From the NCBI GenBank assembly GCA_947561395.2, contig OX387183.1:2923883-2987882 (forward strand): DNA of 64,000 nucleotides, given 5' to 3'. The translations under genes and the position numbers were made by a program. Below the pieces are notes generated by a model that had not been told where the DNA came from, did not search any database, and saw only the letters and a list, made by a program, of their open reading frames with translations. Position 1 is the stretch's first letter, and each line of letters begins with the position of its first letter. The stretch is from Buxus sempervirens (lineage: Eukaryota > Streptophyta > Magnoliopsida > Buxales > Buxaceae). Positions 24,061 to 36,031 of this stretch are shown piece after piece.

Positions 24061-24334
24061 CAGAAAATGAACAAATTGGTTTTTTCAGCCCGAATTTTCA
24101 GAATAAAATGCCTAAACACTGTGGATAATCCTTAGGCACCCCAAAGAAAATATAAAAATGCCCAAAAAATAATAATAATAATAAATGTATATTCCTTTAA
24201 GATTAAGCATAATGTGGAAGCTCAAAGAACAAGATAAGGTGTCATATTTTTTATATCAATTCAATTCAAACATGGGTCAATCAAACTTTTGAACTTGAAA
24301 ACTGAGAAAATTCAGAAAATTTGAAAAAAAAAAC

Positions 24335-25088
24335 CTTGGTTGATTATTTTTATCAATCAAATCCAAAAAAGTGGGACCTTTGGAAGCCCTAAAATATTCC
24401 ATGAACCCTTGGTTGGTCTTCTTTTTACCAATCAAGTCAAAAAAATTGTGGGACCTCTGGAAGCCCTAAAATATTCCATGAACCCTTGGTTGGTCTTCTT
24501 TTTACCAATCAAGTCAAAAAAATTGTGGGACCTCTGGAAGCCCTAAAATATTCCATGAACCCTTGGTTGGTCTTCTTTTTACCAATCAAGTCAAAAAATT
24601 GTGGGACCTCTGGAAGCCCTAAAATATTCCATGAACCCTTGGTTGGTCTTCTTTTCACGAATCAAGTCAAAAAAAATGGGACCTTTGGAAGCCCTAAAAT
24701 ATTCCATAAAAAACCCTTGGTTGGTCTTCTTTTTACCAATCAAGTCAAAAAATTGTGGGACCTCTGGAAGCCCTAAAATATTCCATGAACCCTTGGTTGG
24801 TCTTCTTTTTACCAATCAAGTCAAAAAATTGTGGGACCTCTGGAAGTCCTAAAATATTCCATGAACCCTTGGTTGGTCTTCTTTTTACCAATCAAGTCAA
24901 AAAATTGTGGGACCTCTGGAAACCCTAAAATATTCCATGAACCCTTGGTTGGTCTTCTTTTTACCAATCAAGGCAAAAAATTGTGGGACCTCTGGATGCC
25001 CTAAAATATTCCATGAACCCTTGGTTGGTCTTTTTTGTACCAATCAAATCAAAAAATTTTGCGACCCTTGGAAGCCCTAAAATATTCC
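24335..25088 (+). repeat. tandem repeat, unit about 76 bp, about 10 copies
   Basis: Units read GTGGGACCTCTGGAAGCCCT, AAAATATTCCATGAACCC, TTGGTTGGTCTTCTTTTTACC, AATCAAGTC, with small length changes in the A-run. It is homologous to the repeat block at 55196-55870 in C, but both have diverged and become uniform separately. Confidence 0.9.
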
Positions 25089-25291
25089 AACACAAAAACC
25101 AAAAAAAAAAAAAAAAAACAAATCTGGATTGGTGTTCACCTAACCTACTTGTTTACATGTATAGGGGTGTGGCTCAAGTTAAATAGAAGCTAACATGTTC
25201 TATTAATTTTTTTACCCAGGTACATTTACTTGCAACCCAGGTACAATTATTTGCAACCATTGCTCCCGTGACCAGATCCAAAACCAGAGCC

Positions 25292-27470
25292 ATGAACACT
25301 GAAGAGAACCAAGCCCAAGCCACCATACCTGCTCAGGACTTTGCTCAGCTGCAAGAGCAGGTGGCCGGTCTGGCCAAGATGCTGGGAGACCTACTGGCGG
25401 CTCAGGCCCAACAGGCTCAAGCCCAAAATCAAGCATCGACTTCTCATCAGGCACCACCACCGCAGGCCTACATGCTGCCTCCAGCTCAACCCATGCCTGA
25501 GCCCATTTCTGAACCAGTTCCTGAACCCATTCTGATCAGGGAAAATACAGCAGAATCAAAGAAAGAGCTGGAGAAAGAAAAGGCCAGAGAAGAGATGGAA
25601 AAGAAAATGCTGCTCAGAATAGAAAGGATCCAAGAAGAGCTGAAGGAAGTGAATGGAGGAAACAGCCATGGAGGCACCACCTTCAAGGATCTGTGCATGT
25701 ACCCTGACGTATGTCTACCGGCCAAGTTCAAGTGCCCGGACTTCGACAAGTTCGACGGCACAGGCTGCCCCATGAGCCACTTAAAATTATACTGCGGGGC
25801 CCTATGCCAATTTGGCCGGGATGACGGCATATTAATCCAACTCTTCCAGAGGAGTTTGACCGGGTCAGCTCTTAGGTGGTTCGCTACAGTGGACCATGCA
25901 AGGATCAGGAGGTGAAAGGACTTGGCTGAAATCGTGTCGGACCGGTACGACATGATGAGGATGAGCAAGGGGAAAGATGAGCCGGTACGGCAGTACGCCA
26001 AGAGGTGGAGGGAGGCCGCCTCCCAGGTCAGGCCACCTATGCAAGAACCGGAGATGATCTCCACGTTTATGGGCACACTGGGGCAGCCCTTCTACAACCA
26101 TCTGGTGAGTCAGATTACCAACAACTTTGCAGCCCTGGTGCAAGTGGCGGACCGGATCGAGGAGGTGGTCAGGTCAGGAAGGCTGATAGATTACTCTACT
26201 CTGACTGCGCAGGCTGATTCCTCTGCCTCCATGGCCCAGAAGAAAGGGGCTAGATTCAAAAAGACCGGGGCCCGAAAAGAAGGGGAAGTGAATCTGGTCC
26301 AGGCTCCTCCAGCCAAGAAGCCGCTTCACGTGAATATCTCTGCACCCCAACAGGCCCAACAGTCTTACCAAACCCCGCAAAATGTCAATTTCACCCCCTC
26401 CGTACCAGCAAACCCAAGGAGGGCTTTTACCAGGGAGGAAAGGGAGGCCTGGTTAGCAACGAGAAGGAACCGAGTTTTCACTCCTCTCTCAATATCTCTT
26501 TCCCAACTGCTGCCAACCCTGCTGAAGGGTGAATATTTGACTCTGAAAGAGCCCAACCTGAATGCCACCAGGGGGAGGAATTTTGACACATCGGTCACCT
26601 ATGACTTCCACATGGGTGCACCGGGGCATTCTACAGATACCTGCTGGGTGTTGAAACACGCGGTCCAGGACTTGTTGGACCAGAAGGCCTTGGTGTTTAA
26701 CACTGATGCACCAGCCCCGTCCAGAAATGATATTGGGCAGAACCCCCTGCCGTACCATAATGGGGCAGGCCCATCCAATTCTATCATAGCCATATCCACC
26801 ACGAGAAGGGCCTTTGACCCATCACAGCTCATAGCTCTAGTAGGGTCCACTGTCCAGGTCCGATTTTTCCAAGAAAAGGAAGAGGAGGAGATCAACATGG
26901 TCTCCCAGAAAAATAATCCTACTGCTGAGGACATAAGCTCCTCTTTAAACCGGGTCTCCTCTCTTATGGCCCAGATGAATACTGCAAGGCCTCCATTGGT
27001 CTTCAATTGCAGTCCACCCACTTATTCACCATCCAAGCCATCAAAGGCTCCACTGGTCAACAACCTTGACCCCACCACTGCTTCCATCACTTCTTCTGTC
27101 CCCACAAAATCCAAACTTCAACCCTTGGTTGTAAATGTGCAGCCAGCCCAGACTATCCCTAAACCGGCCCATACATCCCGGTCCAAACTCCAGCCACTAG
27201 TGGTTAACATCCCTAAATTAGCCTACTTTGAGGCCGCTGTACCATGGAATTACAGTGAGGGAATCACGGCTACGGTTCCAAAGGTTAGGAAACAGAACCA
27301 GGAGGAGGTGAACCTCATGACGAGGTCGGGGAAATGTGCAAGGGGTGAAGAGAAAGAAAAGGAGACAGAAGCAGAAAAAGAAAAAAAGGAAAATGAAGAA
27401 AAAAGAAAACAGAAAGGAAAGGCAAAAATAGGAGAAGACACCCCCAGGGTGCAGAAAATGAGGCAGCAGA
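25292..27470 (+). pseudogene. gag of element B
   Basis: Gag forms the capsid-like particle. ATG 25292 (MNTEEN) follows the acceptor-like site. A coiled Gln/Ala-rich N-terminus (AQLQEQVAGLAKML) and an acidic/basic linker precede the retrotransposon gag core: FKCPDFDKFDGTGCPMSHLK, LIQLFQRSLTGSALRWF, then MSKGKDEPVRQYAKRWREAA. A histidine/cysteine motif GHSTDTCW lies near 26625. The C-terminal part is Pro/Ser-rich, ending in a Lys/Glu-rich stretch near 27340-27440. The order matches element C (54996-52810). The reading frame is broken. ORFs on the other strand here are shadows. Confidence 0.9.
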
Positions 27471-27689
27471 CCTCATAAAAATAATCAAAAAGAGTGAATT
27501 CAATCTTGTGGATCAGCTGAACAAGGTCCCGCCCCAGATTTCAATACTGGGCCTTTTGCTGAATTCTGAAAATCACAGGAATGCATTGTTAAGGGTGCTA
27601 CAGAGTGCACACGTATCCCAGACAATCAATCCAGACTAGCCTGGCAAAATGGTTGGTCAAATCTCGTCACATAATGTGATAAGTTTCTC

Positions 27690-28030
27690 AGAGGGTGAGA
27701 TTAGCCCAGGTGGGTGTTATCATGTTGACCCTTTTCACATCACAGTGCTTTGTAAGGGTTGCATGATTGCACGGGTACTAATTGACAACAGGTCGGCGTT
27801 AAACGTTTGCCCGTTAATCACTTTTACCAAGCTTGGTCTGGACCAGTCAAGGATCAAGCAAAATGGGAGGATAGTGAGGGCTTTTGATAGCTCTAAGACC
27901 CACTCCCTAGGGGAGATTGAACTGCCGGTCACAATTGGGCCGAATATCTTTAACATCACATTTGAGGTGATGGATATACCCGCAGCCTTCAATCTGCTCC
28001 TAGGGAGGCCGTGGATACATTCGGCTAGGG
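27690..28030 (+). pseudogene. aspartic protease region of element B
   Basis: The retropepsin-like segment contains ARVLIDN and SALNVCPL, followed by FNITFEVMDIPAAFNLLLGRPWIH, whose LLGRPWIH is the usual end of plant Ty3/Gypsy proteases. It would process the Gag-Pol polyprotein. It lies after gag and before the G-patch-like segment, as in element C (52600-52220). Part of a decayed polyprotein. Confidence 0.85.
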
Positions 28031-28256
28031 CAACACCATCCACGCTCCACCAAAGGGTGAAATATGTAAGAGGGCAAAGGGTGATAACAGTCCTAGCCGA
28101 AAACTTGTTGCCTCCTATAGTGTCACCTGATGTACCCCTAATCAATGTGGACTTGACTGTCGACAAGATTGCATTCCACTCATTTCAATTTGAGACAGTA
28201 AATTTCATACCTGGGGGTGTGAGAAAAAGAAGGAAAAGGGGACCACTGCAGAAAAG

Positions 28257-28400
28257 ATGGTGAAGAAAGTGATGGAAAAATACCACTTTCACCCGGGGAA
28301 AGGCCTGGGAGTCAATTGGCAGGGAATGGTGGAGCCAATCACGGCTAGGAAACTGGTTCCTAAAGTGGGACTGGGGTTTAAACCCCGAGGCTGGAGGAGG
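28257..28400 (+). pseudogene. G-patch-like segment between protease and RT of B
   Basis: The stretch has YHFHPGKGLGVNWQG and VGLGFKPRG. The glycine pattern (GKGLG ... GLGF) resembles a G-patch, an RNA-binding motif also found after the protease in betaretroviruses. Segments of this kind are seen in Tat-lineage polyproteins. It is followed by a long variable linker to the RT. Confidence 0.6.
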
Positions 28401-29439
28401 ATGAAGCATGAAGAAGGAGAGGAAAGAAGTAAAGGAAAATTCCCTCACTTAAGGGAAAGTTTTCCAAGACCCTCATGTACAATCCAAATATCTCCTCCCA
28501 TGGGCCAGTCCAAGCATCCCTACTACAACCTCAACCCATTTCAAAAGCCTTTTGTTTCGGCCTTGCAACCATATAACCCATCTCCATTACTGGAAGCAGC
28601 TGATGGGCCTGGGCCACAGCCCGAGCAGCAGGTAGACTTTTCTGAAGATGTGGGGGCTTTCTTCGCCATGACTGAAGGCGAAAAAACTGGTAGTGACAAC
28701 GAGCTACCTTTCATTGATTGGGCTGCAGTGAAGATTCCGGATGAGGTTATATCTGGACTGGGCCCCATAGCAGAAAAGGGCAGTACCCATCCGGTGATGA
28801 TGGCATCGGACGCGGGGCTTGAGGAGCGGGCTTTCCCTATTTCCACTGCTCCCAAAAATTTTGTATTAAACAATTGGGAGGAAACTCCCCTTACCTTTGA
28901 AGCAGCGTTAGTTCGGCAAACTGACGCGGCTTCCAAAAAAAAACTCCAATAGTGGAATGCCATTTCCCTGAAGGTTCTAATGTGCCTTCGTCTTCAGGGG
29001 AATTATGTTTAGAAGGCCCACAAAAAACCCAAAAAGATTTTTCTATTTTTTCTAGAAAATTTAAATTTTTCAAAAAGGTCCAAACCACTTATGAACCATA
29101 TAATCAGACCGAATTGGACCAGGTTGAATATGACTTCGACCTTGAGCTCGACTTTGACCTCATGGGGATCGAAGAAGAGACCGAGGTCGAAGAAGAAGAC
29201 GTTCCAAAAGAAATTGAATACCAATTGGAACGTCATGAAAAGGGGGTCCAACCTAATATTGAGGAGACCATATCCATAAATCTTGGGACTGAAGAGGACC
29301 CAAAAATTGTGAAAATCGGGTCATGCTTGTCTAATGTGCAGCAAAATGAAATGTCACGGTTCTTGACAGATTACAACGATGTGTTTGCTTGGTCGTATCG
29401 GGACATGCCGGGGTTGGACACGGACATGGTGGTGCATAA

Positions 29440-30110
29440 GTTGCCAATTTTGCCAGGGGTTAAGCCGATTAAGCAGAAGCTGAGAAGATTGAAGCCGGAA
29501 TGGACCTTGAAGGTCAAGGACGAAGTGGTCAAACAGTTCCAAGCCGGATTTCTGGCAGTCTCTACGTACCCAGAGTGGCTCGCAAACATAGTGCCGGTAC
29601 CCAAGAAGGACGGGAAGGTCCGAATGTGCGTGGATTATAGAGACTTGAACAAGGCAAGCCCAAAGGACGATTTTCCGCTTCCACACATCGACATTCTGGT
29701 CGATAATACTGCGGTACATAGCCTATTTTCCATTATGGATGGTTTCTCGGGGTACAATCAGATCAAGATGGCTAAGGAGGATCAAGAGAAAACAGCATTT
29801 ATTACACCTTGGGGCACATTCCACTATACAGTCATGCCGTTTGGGCTTAAAAATGCTGGGGCAACATACCAGCGGGCCATGACTGCACTATTCCATGATA
29901 TGATCCATAAGGAGATGGAGGTCTATGTGGACGATATGATTGCCAAGTCGTGCAAAGAAGAAGACCACTTGATCAATCTGAAGAAAGTGTTTGATCGGCT
30001 CAGGAAGTACAGTCTACGGTTTAACCCGGCTAAGTGCTCTTTGGGGCTACATCAGGGAAGTTACTGGGATTTATTGTGAGCCGAAGAGGAATTGAAATTG
30101 ACCCGGCTAA
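29440..30110 (+). pseudogene. reverse transcriptase of element B
   Basis: Family motifs in order: VPVPKKDGKVRMCVDYRDLN, FPLPHIDILVD, FSGYNQIKMAKEDQEKTAF, WGTFHYTVMPFGLKNAGATY and the catalytic YVDDMIAKS (about 29923). This is a Ty3/Gypsy RT of the Tat clade. Upstream, a Glu/Asp-rich linker (about 29150-29250) separates it from the protease part. Copies DNA from the genomic RNA in virus-like particles when functional. Part of a decayed polyprotein. Confidence 0.93.
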
Positions 30111-30149
30111 GGCCAAGGCCATAATTGAAATGCCAGCACCCAGAACCGA

Positions 30150-30800
30150 GAAGGAGGTTCGTGGTTTTCTCGGGAGGATTCAATACATAAGCCGGTTCAT
30201 AGCACAGCTCACTGCTATCTGTGAACCAATTTTCAAACTTTTGAGGAAAGATAACCCAACGGTCTGGAATGACGACTGCCAGCAGGCATTTGACACAATA
30301 AAGAAGTATTTGCTGAACCCACCTGTGCTAGTGCCACCAACTCCAGGAAGACCACTGATCCTGTACTTGTCAGTGTTGGAAACATCGATGGGATGTGTCT
30401 TGGGGCAGCATGATGAGACTGGTAGAACAGAAAGGGCAATTTACTATCTGAGTAAAAAATTCACAGAATATGAAGCCAAGTACTCACCATTGGAAAAGAC
30501 TTGATGTGCTCTAGTGTGGGCAACTCAGAGGCTAAGGCATTACTTCCTTAGTCACTCCACACTATTGATATCCCGGATGGACCCGCTGAAATATTTTTTT
30601 GAGAAACCGGCACTAACTGGCAGGACGGCAAAGTGGCAACTACTACTGTCCGAATTTGATCTCACGTACGTCACTCAGAAGGCAATCAAGGGTCAAGCCA
30701 TAGCTGATCACCTGGCTGCACATCCTTTGCCAGAATACCAACCCTTGAAGACCAACTTTCCAGATGAGGCAATTCTGTTTACTGAAGAGGAGGAAAGTGA
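30150..30800 (+). pseudogene. RT connection and first RNase H of element B
   Basis: After the RT come FLGRIQYISRFIAQLTAICE and the native RNase H-like region: PGRPLILYLSVLETSMGCVL, then ERAIYYLSKKFTEYE and YSPLEKT, ending in IADHLAAHPLPEY. In Tat elements this domain is followed by a second RNase H, as here. Broken. Confidence 0.85.
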
Positions 30801-30813
30801 GAGTTCTTGGTAG

Positions 30814-31190
30814 ATGTTCTTTGATGGGGCTGCCAACATGAATGCGAACGGAATAGGGGCAGTCTTGGTTAAACCAGATGGTTCACATATCCCAATTGCA
30901 ATAAAGCTGAGATTCCAGTGCACCAATAACATAGCAGAATACGAAGCATGCATAATTGGGTTGCAAGCAGCCGTGGATCATGGAGTAGAGGAACTTGACG
31001 TATACGGGGATTTGAGTCTTATCATCTTCCAAACAACTGGTGAGTGGAAAACCAAGGATCACAAATTGATCCCCTATCACCAATATTTGGAAGAAATAAG
31101 CACAAATTTCACTCGAATTTCCTTCAACTATATACCAAGGGCCAAGAATCAGTTTGCGGATGCTCTAGCAACCTTGGCTTCAATGGTCAG
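30814..31190 (+). pseudogene. second (aRH-type) RNase H of element B
   Basis: FFDGAANMNANGIGAVLVKP, NIAEYEACIIGLQAAVDHG, LDVYGDLSLII and PRAKNQFADALATLAS give the RNase HI fold with its characteristic acidic residues. A second RNase H after the native one is a hallmark of the Tat/Ogre lineage and supports the classification. The equivalent in C is 49430-49050. Confidence 0.88.
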
Positions 31191-31419
31191 CATACCGGAA
31201 GGAGTAGACATCAGACCGCTGGAAATTGAGGTTAGAGATGAACCGGCTTACTGTCTCGTTCTAGAGGGAGCACCAGAAGAAGAAGCACCGTGGTTTCAAG
31301 ATATCAAAAATTTCTTGAACAATCGGAGTCTACCAGAAAATGCCACTGCTACTGAGAAAAGGACAATACAGAGATTGGCTGGTCAATTTCTGCTAAGTGG
31401 TGGACATGTGTAGAAGAGG

Positions 31420-32538
31420 TCACATAACGACATTCTGCTCAGATGTGTTGCCAAAGCTGAATCGGAAAGGCTGATTGAGACCGTACATGGAGGAGTTTGT
31501 GGGCCCCACATGAGCGGGCACATGCTGGAAAAGAAAATCTTGAGGCTGGGATATTACTGGTCGACCATGGAACATGATTGCTGTATACATGTCAGGAGGT
31601 GCCATCAATGTCAAATCTATGCAGATAATAAGCATGCACCCCCGGGTGAGTTACACAACATGACATCCCCATGGCCCTTCTCTATGTGGGGCATAGGTGT
31701 TATTGGCATGATCTCCCCTAAGGCATCGAACGGGCACAGATTTATCCTGGTGGTGATTGACTACTTCACTAAATGGGTAGAAGCAGCTTCGTATGCCAAT
31801 ATCACAAGCAACCATGTTATTAAATTTTTGAAGCACAATATTATTTGTCGCTATGGACTGCCAAGTGCCATAGTATCAGACAATGCTTCAAATATTAAGA
31901 ACAAGGACATGAAGAAAATGTGTGAGCAGTTTCAGATCACCCACCATAAGTCAGCTCCGTACAGACCAAAGATGAATGGGGCAGTGGAAGCAGCAAACAA
32001 GAACATAAAGAAAATCATTCAGAAGATGGTAGTAAGCTACAAGGATTGGCATGAAATGCTGCCACTTGCTCTACATGCCTACAGAACCTCGATCCGGACC
32101 TCAACCGGGGCAACCCCATATTCCCTAGTCTATGGAATGGAAGCAGTCTTGCCAGTGGAAGTAGAAATCCCATCACTCAGAGTGCTCATGGAAGCAGAAT
32201 TGGAAGAAGCTGAATGGATACAGTCAAGACATGATCAACTTAACCTGATAGAAGAGAAGCGATTGAAAGCACTATGTCATGGCCAATTGTGCCAAAGGAG
32301 AATGTCCCGAGCCTACAATAAGAAAGTGAGGCCCAGAACTTTCCAGGAAGGAAACTTAGTGCTAAAGAAAATCTTACCATTTTTGGAAGACCCTCGTGGT
32401 AAGTTCAAGCCCAATTGGGAAGGGCCTTATGTCGTCAAGAAGGTCCTGTCAGGGGGTGCACTCATCTTAGCAGAAATGGATGGGTCAAATTTTCCTGAGC
32501 CAATTAACTCTGATGCAGTAAAAAGGTATTTTCCTTGA
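31420..32538 (+). pseudogene. integrase of element B
   Basis: The zinc-binding part includes HVRRCHQCQIYADNKH; the catalytic core has MISPKASNGHRFILVVIDYF, TKWVEAASYAN, IVSDNASNIKN and HHKSAPYRPKMNGAVEAANK. A GPY/F-type module (KPNWEGPYVVKKVLSGGAL) is near the C-terminus. Pol ends at 32538 (KRYFP). It inserts the DNA copy when functional, consistent with the 5-bp TSD. Part of a decayed polyprotein. Confidence 0.93.
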
Positions 32539-33015
32539 GTGAACATTACTAAGAAATGATCCAAGGCCATTTTTCTTCATTTCCTTCAAAATTTTAAATC
32601 CCTAGTCTAGCCAAGTTGAGCCGGTTCGTTTCTTTGACAAACCCAAACCAGATTTACAGTCTTATACTGGGGCAAAGCAAATTAGGGCAAGCCAATTGGG
32701 GCAAAGTTAAGGAAAAAAGAAAAAGAGAGGAAAAGCAATAAAAAGGGAAAATGAAAGCCAAATGAGAAAAAAGATGAAAAAAATGCAATTTGGGGGAAAA
32801 GGGTTAAATTCATCATGACTGTAAGTCCGATTGACCTATTTCCACATTTGAAATTTTTGGGCCTTTAATACCCTTTCTTTCATAAACCGAGCCTAGCCTT
32901 TATTTCGTCCTATTTTTAAGCCCTTGGTGATCTTAGTTTGTTCATTCAAATGTCAGAGTAAGATTGGTGATGACGGAATACAGAAGCCGGCCCTAGTGAA
33001 AACCGTAACTGGCGC
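32539..33015 (+). other. 3' spacer of B, before LTR F
   Basis: AT- and purine-rich sequence after pol, homologous (inverted) to 47706-47242 in C. It ends in CGTAACTGGCGC at the F insertion site. No gene. Confidence 0.7.
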
Positions 33016-33124
33016 TGTAAGCACCTCATTTTTGCGCTCCCAAAAAGCCAAAAAATACAAAATCCTGCTAAAAAGTCAAATCCAAGGGAGTCGAAAGTTG
33101 ACCTTTCGATCAGATGAGATCTGG

Positions 33125-33520
33125 GTACCTTGCCCTATGCCATTGGATAGAGAATCTCGACACGGTTCCAACGCAACTGAGTTTGCTGGAATCGGAGTCC
33201 GGATGAGGGTTCTGCGGGCGGTCAAACTTGAGGAAGAGCCGAGAGTTGACTTTTTCTTGATTTCCTTGCCAAGTACCTTGCCCTATGCCATTGGATAGAG
33301 AATCTTGACACGGTTCCAACGCAACTGAGTTTGCTAGAATCGGAGTCCAGATGAGGGTTCTGCGGGCGGTCAAACTTGAGGAAGAGCCGAGAGTTGACTT
33401 TTCCTCGAATTCCGTGCCAAGTGCTTAACCCTATGTCATTGAATAGAGGGCTCCAATACGAGTTCAACGCAATTGAGTTTGCTCAAATCGGAGATCAGAT
33501 GAAAGAGATATGAGCTGTCG
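33125..33520 (+). repeat. 148-bp tandem repeat in U3 of LTR F
   Basis: Copies begin at 33125, 33273 and 33421; the third is shorter and more diverged. Each contains a variant of GGTTCCAACGCAACTGAGTT, which LTR G also has, once, in its U3 (minus strand, 12314-12297). Confidence 0.88.
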
Positions 33521-33736
33521 AAGTTTCCGGGCAGCAAAAGCCGGAAACTGCACACGTGGTGCAGGAACTGCACACGTGGCTGCCAACACAGCAAAATATC
33601 TCGGGGACTAAATCTTGAATATCCAAAAATCTCAAGGACTAAACAAAAATTCGTGCGGGGCAATCCGTAGATATCCAAAAGTGTCAAATCGGTCGAATCG
33701 GTCAAGTCAAAGGGCAAATCCGTAATTTTTTGATTC

Positions 33737-33983
33737 GTATCCGGTCAAATATACCAGATACACATACCCTTGTGTATATCCGGAATCCAAGGCCGGATAC
33801 GAAGATCTGCTCGGCGAGATTCTCGCCGATTCTCCGACAAATTCGCGACGGAATTAATTTTTGCCAATTATTATGTTTTGTATTCGGACTCCAAGACCGT
33901 ATACAAAGGCAACTTAGTGTATCCGGCCTTGGAGGCTGGATACACAGGGTTTATAGTGTATCCGGACTCCAAGTCCGGATACA
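33737..33983 (+). repeat. palindrome array of LTR F, about five units
   Basis: GTATCCGG-type inverted repeats such as GTATCCGGACTCCAAGTCCGGATAC, the last ending about 12 bp before TATAAAAG. A small palindromic GGCGAGATTCTCGCC lies between the units. Confidence 0.88.
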
Positions 33984-33994
33984 TTAAGTTTTTT

Positions 33995-34020
33995 TATAAA
34001 AGGGGGCAGCAGCCCCCTTT
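33995..34020 (+). promoter_or_regulatory. TATA box and adjoining hairpin of LTR F
   Basis: TATAAAAG (33995-34002) overlaps a perfect inverted repeat, AAAGGGGGC (33999-34007) and GCCCCCTTT (34012-34020), with a four-base AGCA loop. If transcription starts about 30 bases after the TATA box, the hairpin would lie just upstream of the start. Confidence 0.7.
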
Positions 34021-35963
34021 CCAATGGTTGGTTGATTCCACTGTGCTTAGGCCTCCTTGCCCGACCTTTGCTCATCTGAACCCTCCCTCTCCAGCACCCA
34101 TTGACCTCCACCACCTTCCCACCACCACCCCAAGGCAGCCCCACCCCTTCTCCTCCTCCTTCCTCCTCATCTCTCACCCACCAAGTGCCAAGAAGGAGGG
34201 GTTGCTTGCTGCTGCTCCTGTGGGAGGACTTACCAGCTGCTGTCCATCCTCAAGGGAGTGTCTCCACCTCCACTAAAGAGCCTAGAACCTCCAGGTAAGA
34301 TCCCTAATCATGTTTTGTTACTCATATATTAAAATCAGATTTTTCTAATGACTTTCCTACTCTTGTCTTCCTCCTTTGCATGGGTTCATTTCCATTTTAT
34401 TTTTAGCATGCATTTGTTTCCCTTTCATGGCATGAGGTCCTACGCAGGCAAGATGTCCACGGTTAAGTTCTTGGGAGCGTGAGAGTTCCTTTTTTTTTTT
34501 TTTTTTCACACACTTTTAGTGGTCATAGGTTGCTGTTCTTGGTGTCACTTTAAGCATTTTTGGGAGGGAGCATGTTCCTTCTAAGTCTCACCTAATGTAC
34601 CCCTATAATGATCCCCATTTCCCTTCTTCTTTCTTCTCTTTTCTCACTTTTCTTTTTTACTGTTTTCCTTGGTGTTTTGTTGTTGCCCATACCCCTTGTA
34701 ACTTGCTGTTTTTTACGTATAGATGCGTGCTCTCTAATCCCTAGTATTACAATACTGATATGTTGAGTGATGAGCATGACCCCACCCCCTCTCAACTTGC
34801 TTATTTGCATGTCCAAGCATGAGACTTTCTTTTTTGGGGTGATAACTGATCATTGTTGATTGCTGTACTTTTTTTAGCATTTGGTGAGTCATTGTCATGC
34901 CCCCCCCCCCTTTACTATTATCCAGGTGGGTTGCTGCTGGAGACAGCAGCAAACCTCCACTGTTTGCTGCTGTCCTAGCAGCTTTTAAAACCCAAGACCA
35001 CCTCCCAGACTTGAGGTGCTGCAACACCTACCAGCGAGCCTTCAGCTCCATGAAAGTATGCTCCCCTTGCCCTTTGTATTGTCATGACTTATATACGCAC
35101 CAACAGCACCTTCTGCCCTCGGCAGTACACCAAACCCCACTCAAAACTTGTTGTCCAAGCTGCTGTCCCTGTACCCACAGCAAGCTTCCCTTTTGATTTC
35201 TTGAGAATGTAGGTATGATGCGTCTTGGTATTGAATTATTTTGATAAGTGTTCCCACCATACGCTGTTTTGGTCCATGAGTGTGCACACCTCCGTCCTCG
35301 CCAGGTTAACTCCATGCATGTATGTAGAATTCACTTGGTGGTTTGGTTGGTCTAAACACATGTTTTGTTTGGTTATTTGCTGTTTTTATATATATCTATG
35401 CAAGCATGCTCCTTTCCAGGCAACTTGCCGTGTTTATGTGAAATGCCATGCTCCCAACCCCCCCCCCCCCCCTAATCCGCTGCCATGGCTTAAGTAAGCT
35501 GCTGCCGGAGGTGGTGGAAGCAACTTCCATCCTTGGTGGCACACCAAGCATGTCCTAAACTTAATATACTGGTTGCTGTCCTCTTGTGTATAGTGGGTTT
35601 TGTTTACTTCCCATGAGCATGCAGCAGGCCCCCTTTTAATTGTCCTTTTTTATAACACCTTGATGAGTATGCAAGACACTTTTGGGGCTGCTGTTGGCAG
35701 CAGCAGCAGCCCCATTGTTCCAGGTTTTGATGGCCATCACCCCCCTTGGTGGCATGTTTTTTTCTGTTCATAACTTTAACAGCAACCCTCATGCCCTCTT
35801 CTCACCTCTCATTAGTGGAGAAACCTCAAAAGAAGCCAAGAGAGGAGATCCCCAAACCTGAACCAATGTGGGCCTGCCCAAGGGCCCACATGACTAGTGG
35901 AAGGCCCTTAGGAGGCCCAGGAAACCATTCCAAATGGCCAAACCTCAAAAAGGGCCTTTTTAA

Positions 35964-36031
35964 GGTGATCCGGCAACTCAGGCCGGATCACCTAGGGCCT
36001 ATGTGTATCCGACCATTAAGGCCGGATACAC
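35964..36031 (+). repeat. second palindrome pair in LTR F
   Basis: GTGATCCGGCAACTCAGGCCGGATCAC and GTGTATCCGACCATTAAGGCCGGATACAC. Same motif as the U3 arrays but about 2 kb downstream, inside the R/U5 part, with no TATA box nearby. Confidence 0.8.

Larger units (their letters stand above)
22411..25291 (+). other. untranslated leader of B
   Basis: Almost 2.9 kb lie between PBS and gag. Contents: AT-rich sequence with recurrent GCATG-rich phrases (22560-23240), a palindrome array (23919-24060), a tandem repeat block (24335-25088) and the acceptor-like site before gag. No ORF here is supported as a gene; those over the tandem repeats are frame artefacts. Confidence 0.7.

Noticed and set aside
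24340-25186. ORFs of repeating residues such as PLVGLLFTNQVKK
   Set aside because: Frames through a 76-bp tandem repeat in an untranslated leader. The equivalent repeat in C translates differently and both have length changes between units.
33730-34276. ORFs across LTR F U3 (85 and 168 codons)
   Set aside because: They run through palindromes and the TATA box and have no recognisable domain.
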